From: Streptomyces cupreus
GTDB lineage: Bacteria; Actinomycetota; Actinomycetes; Streptomycetales; Streptomycetaceae
Length of the DNA: 64,000 nt
Assembly: GCF_014257025.1 (NCBI RefSeq)
Contig: NZ_JACMSF010000024.1
Span: 1 to 64,000 of the forward strand
Reading direction: 5' to 3'
This document shows, in pieces, positions 42,720 through 51,650 of this stretch. Within the stretch, counting starts at the first letter, position 1, and each line of letters begins with the position of its first letter. A program made the position numbers and the translations under genes. Below the pieces are notes generated by a model. The model was given only the letters and a program-made list of their open reading frames with translations. It did no database searches and was not told the DNA's origin.

Positions 42720-42921
42720 CGCTCGGTAGTTCGTGTCCGTCCCGTACCCGTCGTCGGCCGTCGTGCGATCCAGGCGCCCGCCTTGCCGAAACGGGCAAGG
42801 TTCCGTGCCGGATGGCGTTGTGCCTCGCAAGACTGGTGCCCTCAGGCACGAACCTGCTCGGCCTGCTCAACCCCCTCACCTTCGTCGAAGGCGCATCACC
42901 CGTGACAGCGGCCCGAACCGA

Positions 42922-43401
42922 TCACTGTGTGACCGATCCGACGCTGCACACCCACACCGGAAAGGGCACCGCCTCCGGCTCAGGCCCGGTCGGTTCCGAG
43001 TCATCGCGTACGGCTTCAAGCTCCGACCAGGCAACCACGCCCGGCTCACGGTCGCTCAGGAAGCCCTCAACCACAGGCTTGAGATCGCCAGAAGGGATAT
43101 AGGCACCGCCGAAAGGGAGTTCATGCGCAGCCACCGACGCGGTTGAGCACCGCAGTTGCCCGGCCTGCTCGTCGTGCCACACGTAGAACGTCGCCACCCC
43201 GGGGAAACCCATCTCGCGGATACGGAGCCGAATGCCTTCCGCGGTCCGCTCGAAAGCGTCGACCACCTCGGACACGGACAGCGAACGCCTGTCCTCCTCC
43301 GCACCCAGCCACCAGGTGTTGGTCTCGGACTCCACCCGACGGTCAGCAGGGTCCAACAACAGCGGCTCGTCCGCTATCTCAGCGATCCATGTCAGCAGCA
43401 C
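42922..43401 (-). CDS. Hypothetical protein
   Basis: The 159-residue acidic protein shows alternating strands and helices: WWLGAEEDRRSLSVSEVVDAFE, then GVATFYVWHDEQAGQLRCST and PFGGAYIPSGDLKPVVEGFL. The tail (ELEAVRDDSEPTGPEPEAVP) is disordered. No family is recognised; similar immunity-like or accessory hypotheticals are common in Streptomyces. The GTG at 43401 overlaps the end of an SDR remnant, so the true start could lie further in. Confidence 0.6.
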   Translation of the reverse strand: MLLTWIAEIADEPLLLDPADRRVESETNTWWLGAEEDRRSLSVSEVVDAFERTAEGIRLRIREMGFPGVATFYVWHDEQAGQLRCSTASVAAHELPFGGAYIPSGDLKPVVEGFLSDREPGVVAWSELEAVRDDSEPTGPEPEAVPFPVWVCSVGSVTQ

Positions 43402-43640
43402 CCGAGAAGTATCCCGGCATGCTTGGCCCCAAGTACACCGCTGACATGCCGCGGCCGCCGTCCACGGGGAGGGCGACGCCGACGACGAAGCCGGATCCGG
43501 GGGTGCACAGCCGCAGGACCGCCTGGACGATCCTCCGCGATACCGAGGCGGTTGATGGGCTGGTTGGCTTCGGCCTCGGCGCGGACGAGCTCTCCCTTGG
43601 CGATCATGTCGCTGACCGCGTGGCCGACGCCCCAGCGGAG
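43379..43640 (-). pseudogene. C-terminal SDR remnant with a frameshift
   Basis: On the minus strand one frame gives ELVRAEAEANQPINRLGIAE; the continuation VQAVLRLCTPGSGFVVGVAL and DGGRGMSAVYLGPSMPGYFS is in another frame, ending at TGA 43379-43381. This is the usual end of short-chain dehydrogenases (NRLG..ED..., then G-x-D-GG). The first two thirds are missing. Confidence 0.7.
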
Positions 43641-43703
43641 CACGACAACGTGCGGATTCACACGGGGAATTGACCAGTAGAGTCCCTCTGCTATGGTGCG
43701 CCG

Positions 43704-44138
43704 ATGTCGTCGATCAAGCAGTTCCAAGTCACCTTCGACTGCGCAGAACCTGAGCGCCTCGCTCGCTTCTGGTGCCACGTGTTGGGGTACGTCGTACCAC
43801 CGCCACCGAAGGGGTTTGCCACTTGGGACGAATTCGATCGCTCACTGCTGCCTGAGCATCAGGGTTCAGGGTTCGCCTGCGTTGATCCCTCAGGAGTGGG
43901 CCCGCGACTGTTCTTCCAGCGTGTTCCTGAAGGCAAGGTCGTCAAGAATCGCCTGCATCTTTGCGTGCGGGTCGGTACCGGGCTCGTGGGTGAAGAGCGA
44001 CTCGCCGCACTTGAGGCCGAGTGCGCACGACTGGTCGCGCTCGGCGCGGTACGCGTGCGAGTGCTGATTGCCGATGCCGACTACGAGTCATGCATCGTGA
44101 TGCAGGACATCGAGGGCAACGAGTTCTGTCTCGACTGA
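43704..44138 (+). CDS. VOC-family (glyoxalase-like) protein
   Basis: The 144-residue protein has two beta-alpha-beta-beta-beta modules: FQVTFDCAEPERLARFWCHV at the start, and HLCVRVGTG with VMQDIEGNEFCLD at the end. The order matches the glyoxalase-like domain of bleomycin-resistance-type VOC proteins, whose metal ligands sit on the outer strands. Substrate unknown. It stands alone upstream of the telomere genes. Confidence 0.85.
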   Translation: MSSIKQFQVTFDCAEPERLARFWCHVLGYVVPPPPKGFATWDEFDRSLLPEHQGSGFACVDPSGVGPRLFFQRVPEGKVVKNRLHLCVRVGTGLVGEERLAALEAECARLVALGAVRVRVLIADADYESCIVMQDIEGNEFCLD

Positions 44139-44230
44139 GCATCCTCCGAGGGGACGAGGTGGGGGCGTCTCCCTTGGGCCTCTCTATGAAAGCGTTGACC
44201 AGCGAAGTCCCGTCGGGTGCCGACGTGTTC

Positions 44231-44788
44231 CTAGAAGGACACGTCGAAGTAGTCGATGTCGCTGATGTCGACTTCGAGGTTGTCGGCGCGGCGTCCGCTG
44301 TCCTTGAAGTAGATCTCCTGTAGCCCTTCGGCCACGATTCCGCGCAGTTGGGCGTCGTCGGCGCCTTGCTGTTGGGCGTTGAAGAGGCGGTGGGCGTACT
44401 CCGGTGGCAGGTGTACGGTCAGGCGGCGCATGCGGGGGTCGTCGGTGGTGCCGACGGGTGCGGTGTAGCCGAACCGGGCCCGGGTCTCGATCGTCAGTCC
44501 GGTGCTGGTGGCGGCCTTCTTGCGGGCCTGCTGCCGTACGCGCGGCTGCCACGCCTTGGCCACCTCCCTCTCCAGCGCCGCCTTCAGCGCCGGGCGGGGG
44601 TGCTTGGCCTTCCCGGCGAGGTAGCGCTCCACCTGCCGTTGGGAGATGCCCAGACGCCGGGCCACCGCCTTCGTGGAGCCCTTCTCCGCCCTGGTCAGCA
44701 GCCGCATCTGCGCGGCCGGCGTCTTCGGCGGCGGCTTGGTGACGTGCTCGAAGTCGGCGCGGTCCAAGGCCTCGTCGATGTCTCCCAC
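44231..44788 (-). CDS. tpg: Telomere terminal protein Tpg
   Basis: The 185-residue protein has the same length and layout as Streptomyces Tpg: an N-terminal IDEALDRADFEHVTKPPPKT segment, a helix-turn-helix STKAVARRLGISQRQVERYL near 45-64, the ETRARFGYTAPVGTTDDPRM core and the acidic end YFKDSGRRADNLEVDISDID. Tpg is covalently bound to the 5' ends of linear chromosomes and plasmids and primes telomere patching. GTG 44788 was chosen because the family begins just there and GGGGAG lies eight bases upstream. It follows tap by four bases, the usual tap-tpg operon. Confidence 0.92.
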   Translation of the reverse strand: MGDIDEALDRADFEHVTKPPPKTPAAQMRLLTRAEKGSTKAVARRLGISQRQVERYLAGKAKHPRPALKAALEREVAKAWQPRVRQQARKKAATSTGLTIETRARFGYTAPVGTTDDPRMRRLTVHLPPEYAHRLFNAQQQGADDAQLRGIVAEGLQEIYFKDSGRRADNLEVDISDIDYFDVSF

Positions 44789-44792
44789 GGGC

Positions 44793-46886
44793 CTACTCCC
44801 CTTCCTCAAGGACGGCGTCGCCGCCCTTGATGTGGCGGGCCGGGTTGAAGCCCTGCTCCATCAGGTCGACCGCCCACAGCATCGACTGGACGCCCTCCAG
44901 CTTCGCCAGGCCCGGGGTGGGCCCGAGGCGGAAGCCGCCGGGCTGGGGCTTGCCGGAGGCCGCGTACGGCAGGAAGTCCAGCGGGCTCGCGCCGGGTGAG
45001 GGGTAGACGACACAGTCCGACAGCACCGCGAGCGGGTACAGGCCCGTCATCTTCGCCATGTTCAGCAGCTTGCGGTGCATGTTGACGCGCGCCTTGCTGA
45101 TGACCGCGGCGCGGATGTCGGGGCGCCAGGTCGGGCGCTCCAGGGCCGGCCAGCGGTCCCCGTCCTTGTAGTGCCTGCCCTGGGGGCGCTCGCGCAACTT
45201 GCCCACGCCGCCCTTGACCGTGGCCTTGACGGCGGCCAGTACGGCGGTGAGAACGGGGTCGACGTCCTTGTGCCGCTCCATCGCCGTCAGGAACTCATGA
45301 TCGGACAGATCCCGGGTGACTCCCAGGTCGGCGAGGGTGTCGACGTAGGCGTTCTTCAGCCGGTCGTGCCACGGGTCCAGGTACGCGCCGGTCTCTCGCC
45401 GCAGGTAGGCCTCGATCGGGGCGACGTTGTAGCCGAGCTCCTGGGCGTAGGCGACGGTGTGCGTCTGGTACCAGGCCGGGCCCTCCGGGCGCTCCCCCGT
45501 CGGTGTGAAGGGGCTCGGCAGACGCGGGTCCAGGTCGACGTGGCTCAGGTCCACCAGCCAGGAGCCGGGGATCTTCGGGTTGAACGTCGGGGCGTGGAAG
45601 TGGTCCGGGGCGGACAGGCCGACGACCAGGCGGGCCGCGGCGGCGAGGAACGCCGTGTTCAGGTCCAGGCCGACCACGTAGGGCAGCGTGCACTCCTCAT
45701 CGGTGAGCAGGTCGACCGGCCGGACCCACTGATACGCCTCCTCGTTGAGGAACCCGCCCCGCCAGCCGGAGTTGACGACCACGGGGTGCTCCTGGGTGGC
45801 CTCCGGCGGCGCCGGATCCATCGGCTCGGTGCCGAGGCTGCCGGGGTTGTGGCCGGAGATCCAGTTGCCGGTCGCCTCGTCCCGCTCCGGGCGTGTGGGC
45901 GGGCGCAGCGCGGTCATCAGTTCCAGCCCGGACACGGCCGTAGATCCGCGCGGGGTGATGACACGCTGGGCGTACACGCCCAGCACGCGGGCGATGTCGG
46001 CCGGCTCCATGTCCGCCACGCCGGGCCAGGAGCGCTCATCCAGGGCCTCCCACGGCAGGATCGCGAACTGCACGCACTGCCGCCGGGTCCCCTGAGCCTT
46101 GCGGTAGACCCGGGCCCACGGCCCGAAACCCCGCTGCGTCAACTGCCACTTCGCCTTCCCCACCTGCCCGACGACGGGGTGGTCGTCGGGCAGGCGCAGG
46201 TTGCGGCGGTCCTCCAGCCGCTCCGGCAGCCCGAACCTCACGGCGGCCGCGGCCGTGAGCACGATCAGCGGGTCGGCGTCCTTGCCGTGGCGGTGCAGCT
46301 TCGGCGCACCGAGGCCTGATTCGCGCAGCGTCCACTCCACGAGCTCCGGGATCGTGGTCGCGGGGCAGTCCAGCACGAGGCCGCCGACGCCGTACGCGGA
46401 ACCGTCACCATCCACCACCGCGAGCGGCCCGTGCGGGAAACGCGGGTCGGCGCCGGGGAGCGCGGCGGGCTGCCTGGCCGGGCGGCGCGATGTCGCCGGT
46501 CGGCCGACAGGGCGCCCGAGCTGCGGCGCGCTCGAGGCAGCCGGGGTCTGCGGGGCGGGCGTCGGCTCCGGTTCGGGCGCGGCCGGGACGGAGGGTGCCG
46601 CCGGGACCGGGCGCTGCGCGGCGGGAGCGGCGGCGTGCGCGGAGTGCCGCTCCGCCCAGCCGTCCAGCAGTCGCTTGTACGCCGCCAGACGCGGCCCCCT
46701 CGGCTCGCTCCGGCCGTTCTCCCAGTTCTTCACGGTCTGCTCGGTCACGGCCAGGGCCTTCGCCGTGCGGGCCTGGGTGATTCCGGCGGCCTCACGCAGC
46801 CGTACCCGCTCCGCCGGGGGCGGGAGTTGCGGCTCCTCCTCCAGCAGGGCTTCCACGGACAGGAGCAGCTCTTCCTCGGATGCCAT
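44793..46886 (-). CDS. tap: Telomere-associated protein Tap
   Basis: The 697-residue protein starts with a helix-turn-helix (VRLREAAGITQARTAKALAV, then TEQTVKNWENGRSEP) followed by a Pro/Ala-rich linker at about 85-150. The long body contains conserved-looking blocks such as YVVGLDLNTAFLAAAARLVV and LLNMAKMTGLYPLAVLSDCV. Tap binds single-stranded telomere repeats in the 3' overhang and recruits Tpg and DNA polymerase for end patching. ATG 46886 was chosen since GGAGG lies nine bases upstream, whereas the TTG at 46895 overlaps it. It heads the tap-tpg operon and is divergent from a helicase. Confidence 0.9.
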   Translation of the reverse strand: MASEEELLLSVEALLEEEPQLPPPAERVRLREAAGITQARTAKALAVTEQTVKNWENGRSEPRGPRLAAYKRLLDGWAERHSAHAAAPAAQRPVPAAPSVPAAPEPEPTPAPQTPAASSAPQLGRPVGRPATSRRPARQPAALPGADPRFPHGPLAVVDGDGSAYGVGGLVLDCPATTIPELVEWTLRESGLGAPKLHRHGKDADPLIVLTAAAAVRFGLPERLEDRRNLRLPDDHPVVGQVGKAKWQLTQRGFGPWARVYRKAQGTRRQCVQFAILPWEALDERSWPGVADMEPADIARVLGVYAQRVITPRGSTAVSGLELMTALRPPTRPERDEATGNWISGHNPGSLGTEPMDPAPPEATQEHPVVVNSGWRGGFLNEEAYQWVRPVDLLTDEECTLPYVVGLDLNTAFLAAAARLVVGLSAPDHFHAPTFNPKIPGSWLVDLSHVDLDPRLPSPFTPTGERPEGPAWYQTHTVAYAQELGYNVAPIEAYLRRETGAYLDPWHDRLKNAYVDTLADLGVTRDLSDHEFLTAMERHKDVDPVLTAVLAAVKATVKGGVGKLRERPQGRHYKDGDRWPALERPTWRPDIRAAVISKARVNMHRKLLNMAKMTGLYPLAVLSDCVVYPSPGASPLDFLPYAASGKPQPGGFRLGPTPGLAKLEGVQSMLWAVDLMEQGFNPARHIKGGDAVLEEGE

Positions 46887-47029
46887 ACGTGTCAACCTCC
46901 GCGCGGCACCCTAGCATTTTTATCCTGTGATTTAACCCATTCGGCAAGTTGTGAAGGCGTGTGTCGAGGACGGAATACGGGCGGCGCTTATCCTCCTGGC
47001 TGTAATGGGACGCGAGAAGGGGACGGCAG

Positions 47030-49414
47030 GTGGCCGGTATTCGGCTTCGGGACCACCAGATCGAGGCGGTGGCCGCGATCGTACGAGGGCTGGACGTCCC
47101 GCCCGAGGGGATTCCCGTGGGCGGGCTGCGGGGCCAGGTACATGCCGCGTGCGGAACCGGAAAGACCGTCATCGCCGCCGCGTCGGCGAAGCGGATCGCA
47201 GCCAGGGGCCGGGTTCTGGTGCTGGTACCGACTCTCGACCTGCTGACCCAGACCGTGCGCGCGTGGCGCGCGGTCGGCCACAAGGGCCCGGCCGTGGCGG
47301 TCTGCTCGCTCAACGACGACCCGGAACTGTGGACCCTGGACGTCCGGTGCACCACCAACCCGATCCGGCTCGCGCTCTGGCACGGCGACGGCCCGGTCAC
47401 CATCTACGCGACGTACGCCTCGCTCGGCGTCCTGGCCGAGGCCTTCGAGGGGGTGTACGGCCGGCAGCTGGCCCCGATGGACCTGGTGTGCGTCGATGAG
47501 GCACACCGGACCAGCGGGTCGATGGGGAAGGCGTGGGCCGAGGTCCACGACCAGTCGGTCATCCCAGCGGCGCGTCGGCTGTATCTGACGGCGACGCCGC
47601 GGATCTGGCAGGAGCAGCCCGCGCATTGGGAGGTCGTCGAAGGCGTCCGGGACCCGCTGCCGGCGGAGATGGCGGCCTCCATGGACGACGAGCGGATCTT
47701 CGGTCCCGTGCTCTACAAACTCTCCCTCGCATCGGCGGTCTCCCGCGGGTTGCTCGCCCGCTACCAGATCATCGTCATGGAGCTACGGGACCCGGTCGTC
47801 ACCCCGCAGCGGCTGATGGGCGAGGACCGCCGCACTGAGGAGGTACGCGGGCAGCGGCTCGGGGCGCTCCACGCGGCGCTGCTGCGCACCATGGCGGAAC
47901 ACGACCTCAGCACGTGCATCACCTTCCACCACCGCACGATCGAGGCGCAGGCCTACGCGGAGGGCCTGGAGCACGTCGCCGCGAAGCTGCACGCCGACCA
48001 GCCGGAGAAGTACCCCGCGAGGATCTGGGCCGACTGGCTGTGCGGCGAGCACGACCCGGAACACCGGCGCACCGTCCTGGGCAGCTTCGCCACCACGGCC
48101 CGTCCGGCCGTCCTGTCGAACTGCCGTGTCCTGGGCGAGGGCGTCGACATCCGTGCCGTGGACTCCGTCGCACTCCTGGATCCCAAAGGGGCGCCCCACG
48201 ACATCGTGCAGGCCATCGGCCGGGCGCTCCGGCAGAAGCCGGGACAGGGGAAGGTGGCGTCCCTCATCGTGCCCGTCTTCCTCCAACCCGGAGAACAGCC
48301 GGAAGACATGTTCACCTCCGCCTCGTACCGGCCGCTGGTGAAGGTGCTCGAAGGCCTGCGGGCTCACGACGAAGAAGCCGTGGAACTCCTCGCCATCCCG
48401 CAGGAGCCGCAGAAGAACGTGGTGCAGCCCTCCACGAGCATCGGCCCGGCACCGCAGGAGGGCGAGGAAGAATCACGCCTGCTGCTGCGGTTTGCCTCGC
48501 CGCGCAACCCGGAGATGGTCGCGGCCTGGGTGTCCTTCAACGTGATCGACACGGAGAGGCAGGACTGGGCGCGCGGCTGGGCGAAGTTGAAGGCGTTCAC
48601 CGAGCGAACGGGGCACACCAGGGTTCCGTACGAGCACAAAGAGGGCGCCTACCCGCTCGGACAGTGGGTCGCGGAACAGCGCAGGGCGTACGCGGCCGGG
48701 CAGATGAGCGGTCATCGCGCCCGGCGGCTGGAGACGCTGGGCATGGTCTGGAGCCTCGCGGACGAACGCTTCCAGGAGAACCTGGCGGCGGCCCGCGTGT
48801 ACTACGACGAGCACTGGACACTGTGCGCACCCCGCTCCGCCACCGCCCGGGACCGGCCGCTGGGGCAGTGGCTGTCCAACCTCCGCCGGCCCGGCGCGCT
48901 GGCCGGACACCCCGACTGGGAGGAGGCGTTGAACGAGATCGACCCGGACTGGAACCCTCGGTGGCCGACCGACTGGCAACGGCACTACGCCGCCGTACGC
49001 GAGCTGTTGCGCGACGAGGAACAGCCCGAGCTCCTGCCGGGCGTCACCTGCCACGGCATGGACGTCGGGAAGTGGCTCCACAAGCAGCGTCGGCACACCG
49101 TCTGGCAGGCGCTGACGGCCGGACAGCGCGAGCGCCTGGGACAACTCGGCATCGTGCCGCTGCCGCCGGAGGAGGAGGCTCCTGCCGGGCCCCGCAAGGG
49201 TGCCGGTGCATTCGAGCGAGGGCTTGCGGCACTTGCGCAGTACAAGGCGCGTACGGGTTCCGTGACGGTTCCTCGGGCCCACGTGGAGCGACTTGAGGAC
49301 GGGACCGAGGTCAAGCTCGGCGTGTGGCTGACGAACACGAAGACCCGACGGGCGAAGCTGACCACCGACAGGCTTCGGGCGTTGGCCGGCCTCGGGCTCG
49401 ACTGGGCTGCCTAG
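47030..49414 (+). CDS. SF2 DEAH-box helicase with C-terminal helicase-associated repeats
   Basis: This is a 794-residue protein from GTG 47030 (GGGGA upstream). Helicase domain 1 contains the Q-like LRDHQIEA, Walker A ACGTGKT (40-46), DEAH-type VCVDEAHR (near 153) and motif III LTATPR. Domain 2 has ILSNCRVLGEGVD and the arginine motif QAIGRALRQ. From about residue 500 there are three to four helicase-associated repeats (WARGWAKLKAFTERTGHTRV and similar), which bind DNA. It resembles the TtrA-type helicases encoded near Streptomyces telomeres and, being divergent from tap, probably helps DNA-end transfer or replication; this role is inferred. Confidence 0.82.
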   Translation: MAGIRLRDHQIEAVAAIVRGLDVPPEGIPVGGLRGQVHAACGTGKTVIAAASAKRIAARGRVLVLVPTLDLLTQTVRAWRAVGHKGPAVAVCSLNDDPELWTLDVRCTTNPIRLALWHGDGPVTIYATYASLGVLAEAFEGVYGRQLAPMDLVCVDEAHRTSGSMGKAWAEVHDQSVIPAARRLYLTATPRIWQEQPAHWEVVEGVRDPLPAEMAASMDDERIFGPVLYKLSLASAVSRGLLARYQIIVMELRDPVVTPQRLMGEDRRTEEVRGQRLGALHAALLRTMAEHDLSTCITFHHRTIEAQAYAEGLEHVAAKLHADQPEKYPARIWADWLCGEHDPEHRRTVLGSFATTARPAVLSNCRVLGEGVDIRAVDSVALLDPKGAPHDIVQAIGRALRQKPGQGKVASLIVPVFLQPGEQPEDMFTSASYRPLVKVLEGLRAHDEEAVELLAIPQEPQKNVVQPSTSIGPAPQEGEEESRLLLRFASPRNPEMVAAWVSFNVIDTERQDWARGWAKLKAFTERTGHTRVPYEHKEGAYPLGQWVAEQRRAYAAGQMSGHRARRLETLGMVWSLADERFQENLAAARVYYDEHWTLCAPRSATARDRPLGQWLSNLRRPGALAGHPDWEEALNEIDPDWNPRWPTDWQRHYAAVRELLRDEEQPELLPGVTCHGMDVGKWLHKQRRHTVWQALTAGQRERLGQLGIVPLPPEEEAPAGPRKGAGAFERGLAALAQYKARTGSVTVPRAHVERLEDGTEVKLGVWLTNTKTRRAKLTTDRLRALAGLGLDWAA

Positions 49415-49515
49415 GAGGCTGACCCCGTGATCGAGCGATGCTCACGGCGTCGGCGTAACCCGCTCGACGGGCCGCTGACCGGAATCCCGGCCGACCGGAC
49501 CGCCATGATGCGGGC

Positions 49516-50154
49516 ATGAAGAAGACCACGGATACGCCGGCTGACGACGAGTTCGCCGCCGCCTGTGCCCGGGCGTGGAACGTCCTGATCCCCACCCGCT
49601 CTCGCTACCTGGCCGCAGTCTCGACCCACTACGACGAGGTCCTCCACGAGGTAGCGGAGAGAGCCGAACGCGTCGGTAGCGTGGGCAAGATGGACATCGC
49701 GGCACTGCTCGTCTGGAAGCGGCTGTCCGCGCAGACTCGGTGGGTGTCGGTGTTCATGTCGCTGCCCGACACGCACGTCCGCGCGGTCACCGAACGGGCC
49801 GTCGCCGCGGTCCGGGACACCGCGCTGCCCCGAAGTGAAGCCGCCCGCCTGGGACGCGCCATCCTTGCCGATTCAAAGATGCCCGGGTTCCGCAAGGGCG
49901 ACGCCCTCGCCTCAGCGGTCCTGACTGCGGCGGCGCCCACCCGGATGGCCGTCTACGACGAGCGCGTCCAACGCTCCCTCGACGCCCTCGGCCTGCCCCT
50001 GACCCGCGAACCGGGACGCTACGGCCGCTACATGCAGCTCCTCGACGACCTCCTCGCACACGGCGGAGCCCACGCCGGCGGCTGGACGGCCCGCGATCTC
50101 GACACGGCCCTGTACTGGGCCAACGGCCAACCGCACGAGCCGGCGGAGAGCTGA
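49516..50154 (+). CDS. Hypothetical protein, possible HhH-glycosylase (OGG) fold
   Basis: The 212-residue protein is all helical. The pattern GDALASAVLTAAAPTRMAVY, then DERVQRSLDALG, and a final Y-x2-Y-x2-L plus RDLDTALYWANG recalls the helix-hairpin-helix base-excision fold, in which an Asp-x-R-V segment follows the hairpin. The fold assignment is inference. It starts at ATG 49516 with a weak ribosome binding site, 101 bp after the helicase on the same strand, and converges on the TOPRIM gene six bases away. A DNA repair or defence role alongside the neighbours is a guess. Confidence 0.6.
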   Translation: MKKTTDTPADDEFAAACARAWNVLIPTRSRYLAAVSTHYDEVLHEVAERAERVGSVGKMDIAALLVWKRLSAQTRWVSVFMSLPDTHVRAVTERAVAAVRDTALPRSEAARLGRAILADSKMPGFRKGDALASAVLTAAAPTRMAVYDERVQRSLDALGLPLTREPGRYGRYMQLLDDLLAHGGAHAGGWTARDLDTALYWANGQPHEPAES

Positions 50155-50160
50155 GCTCGG

Positions 50161-50778
50161 TCAGAGGCTGGAGAGCAGGCCGTCGAGGGGGGCTGGGACG
50201 CGGCCGGGGGTGAGGGCCTCGACCAGGACACGGCCGTAGCGGATCTTGCGCCCCTTCTTCGTTCCGAGGAAGCGCCTGAACTGCCGCTCTGGCGACCGGC
50301 CTTGCTGTGCGGGCTGGCGCAGGAAGGTCCGCAGGGCACGCAGCTCCCCTTCGGCCCGGACGAGCTCCTCCATCCGTGTCACGCCCAGCGCGCGGATGAG
50401 TTCGTCCTCCAGATCCGCGGCACAGACGAAGAAGTCCTGCTCTGCCGCACGGGCCTGTGCGAAGCCGCGGGCGTAGTAGGGACGCTCCGCCTCGTCGCAC
50501 AGGCCCGTGAGGCGCAGTCCCAGGCCGGGTGCGCCGAGGAGTCGGGCGTAGCGCCCGACGCTCATCGCGCCGCCGATCGACAGGACGCAGACTCCGTCGT
50601 CCGCCAGGTTTCGGCCGCGGCTTTCTGCCAGCGCGTTGACCGCGGCGACATCGCTGGCGCCTTCGAGCAGGACGGCCACCCGTACGGACAGCCGCGCGGC
50701 CAACTCCTGCGCGCGTTCGCCGGGGCCACCCGCCGCCCACGCGGTGACCGCGTCCCGGAACGCCCCCATGTCAGACAT
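50161..50778 (-). CDS. TOPRIM-domain protein (OLD-like nuclease domain without ATPase)
   Basis: The 205-residue protein has a TOPRIM core: the acidic RVAVLLEGASDVAAVNALAE near 30-49, the second strand GVCVLSIGGAMSVGRYARLL, and the GLCDEAERPYY Asp-Glu. These residues bind metal for phosphodiester cleavage in the OLD-type family. OLD proteins carry an N-terminal ABC ATPase; here it is absent and the N-terminus is a short helix. The C-terminal half is helical and basic (FLRQPAQQGRSPERQFRRFL). The ATG at 50778 has no ribosome binding site but overlaps the end of the membrane-protein gene, so translation is coupled. Confidence 0.75.
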   Translation of the reverse strand: MSDMGAFRDAVTAWAAGGPGERAQELAARLSVRVAVLLEGASDVAAVNALAESRGRNLADDGVCVLSIGGAMSVGRYARLLGAPGLGLRLTGLCDEAERPYYARGFAQARAAEQDFFVCAADLEDELIRALGVTRMEELVRAEGELRALRTFLRQPAQQGRSPERQFRRFLGTKKGRKIRYGRVLVEALTPGRVPAPLDGLLSSL

Positions 50779-51466
50779 GAGAGGAGTCTCGGCCCGTTCC
50801 GGCCACAGCGCGAGGCATTTTCCGCCGGTGCGTCGACCGCCAGGGCATGGAGACGGACGTGGCGGACCCGTCGTGCACGACGGTGCCCACCGACCGGATC
50901 CACCCCCACAGGGACAGCGAGAGCCAGGCCACCGACGCGCCCGCGACGACATGGACGAGGCTGGTGAACACCGAGTCGGGAAGCGGCCCGAGCAGCGCGA
51001 GCGCGCCCAGCATCACGGCGTACCCCCATGACGGCGCCTTCGGGAAGAGTCCGGTACGCACCATCGAGAGCCCGAACAGCACCGTACCGACGGCGAACAC
51101 GAGCGCGCTCCCGAGCAGCGCCACCCGGGTCGTCCCGGTCAGCACCTCGTCCAGCGTCGCGTCGTCGAGGCCGAACAGTGCCATGTTCAGGGTGAACGCC
51201 GCACCGCCGAACAGCCCCAGGCCGATGAGGTTCACGGCGTACGCGATCGCGCCCGCGCGCCCCGCGTCGCGGTGCTGGCGCAGGTGCAGGGCGACGAGCA
51301 GCGGTGTGGCGAAGGCGGGCGAGACACCCAGGACGAAGCTGGTGGCGGTGGTCTCGCCGGTGAAGGCCTCGATGGCACCTGGCAGTGCGATGAGGAGACC
51401 GGACAGCATTCCGCACACGGCACCGAAGCGGAAGAACCAAGGGGAAGGGGCAGGAGGCAGCAGCAT
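50771..51466 (-). CDS. Multi-spanning membrane protein
   Basis: The 231-residue protein has about six transmembrane helices: FRFGAVCGMLSGLLIALPGA, VSPAFATPLLVALHL, NLIGLGLFGGAAFTLNMALF, TRVALLGSALVFAVGTVLFG, and two more from AVMLGALALLGPLPDSVFTS onward. Its short C-terminal tail is hydrophilic. It is not assigned to a family. It is translationally coupled to the TOPRIM gene. The start was placed at the ATG preceding PPAPSPWFFRF; the longer frame has no ribosome binding site. Function unknown. Confidence 0.72.
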   Translation of the reverse strand: MLLPPAPSPWFFRFGAVCGMLSGLLIALPGAIEAFTGETTATSFVLGVSPAFATPLLVALHLRQHRDAGRAGAIAYAVNLIGLGLFGGAAFTLNMALFGLDDATLDEVLTGTTRVALLGSALVFAVGTVLFGLSMVRTGLFPKAPSWGYAVMLGALALLGPLPDSVFTSLVHVVAGASVAWLSLSLWGWIRSVGTVVHDGSATSVSMPWRSTHRRKMPRAVAGTGRDSSHV

Positions 51467-51650
51467 CTCAGCACACTCCGAGGACGACGGTTCCCGCAGT
51501 TCAGCGGGACACGGCGAATGTAGGAGCGGGCCGGCGCGGGCCGTGAGTGCCGGGTGACCAGTCCTCGCGGCCAAAGGTCATGTGACGTTCGGCAGGGTCC
51601 GTGGCGGGGCGACGGCACGTAGCCTGACAGTGCCGGCTCGGGGAGGGACG

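Noticed and set aside
45075..46319. Plus-strand frame of 414 codons inside tap
   Set aside because: Antisense to tap and full of His/Arg/Gly without domains.
44231..46886. Replicon end near the telomere genes
   Set aside because: tap and tpg can lie far from the physical end; no series of telomeric palindromes was seen in the window.
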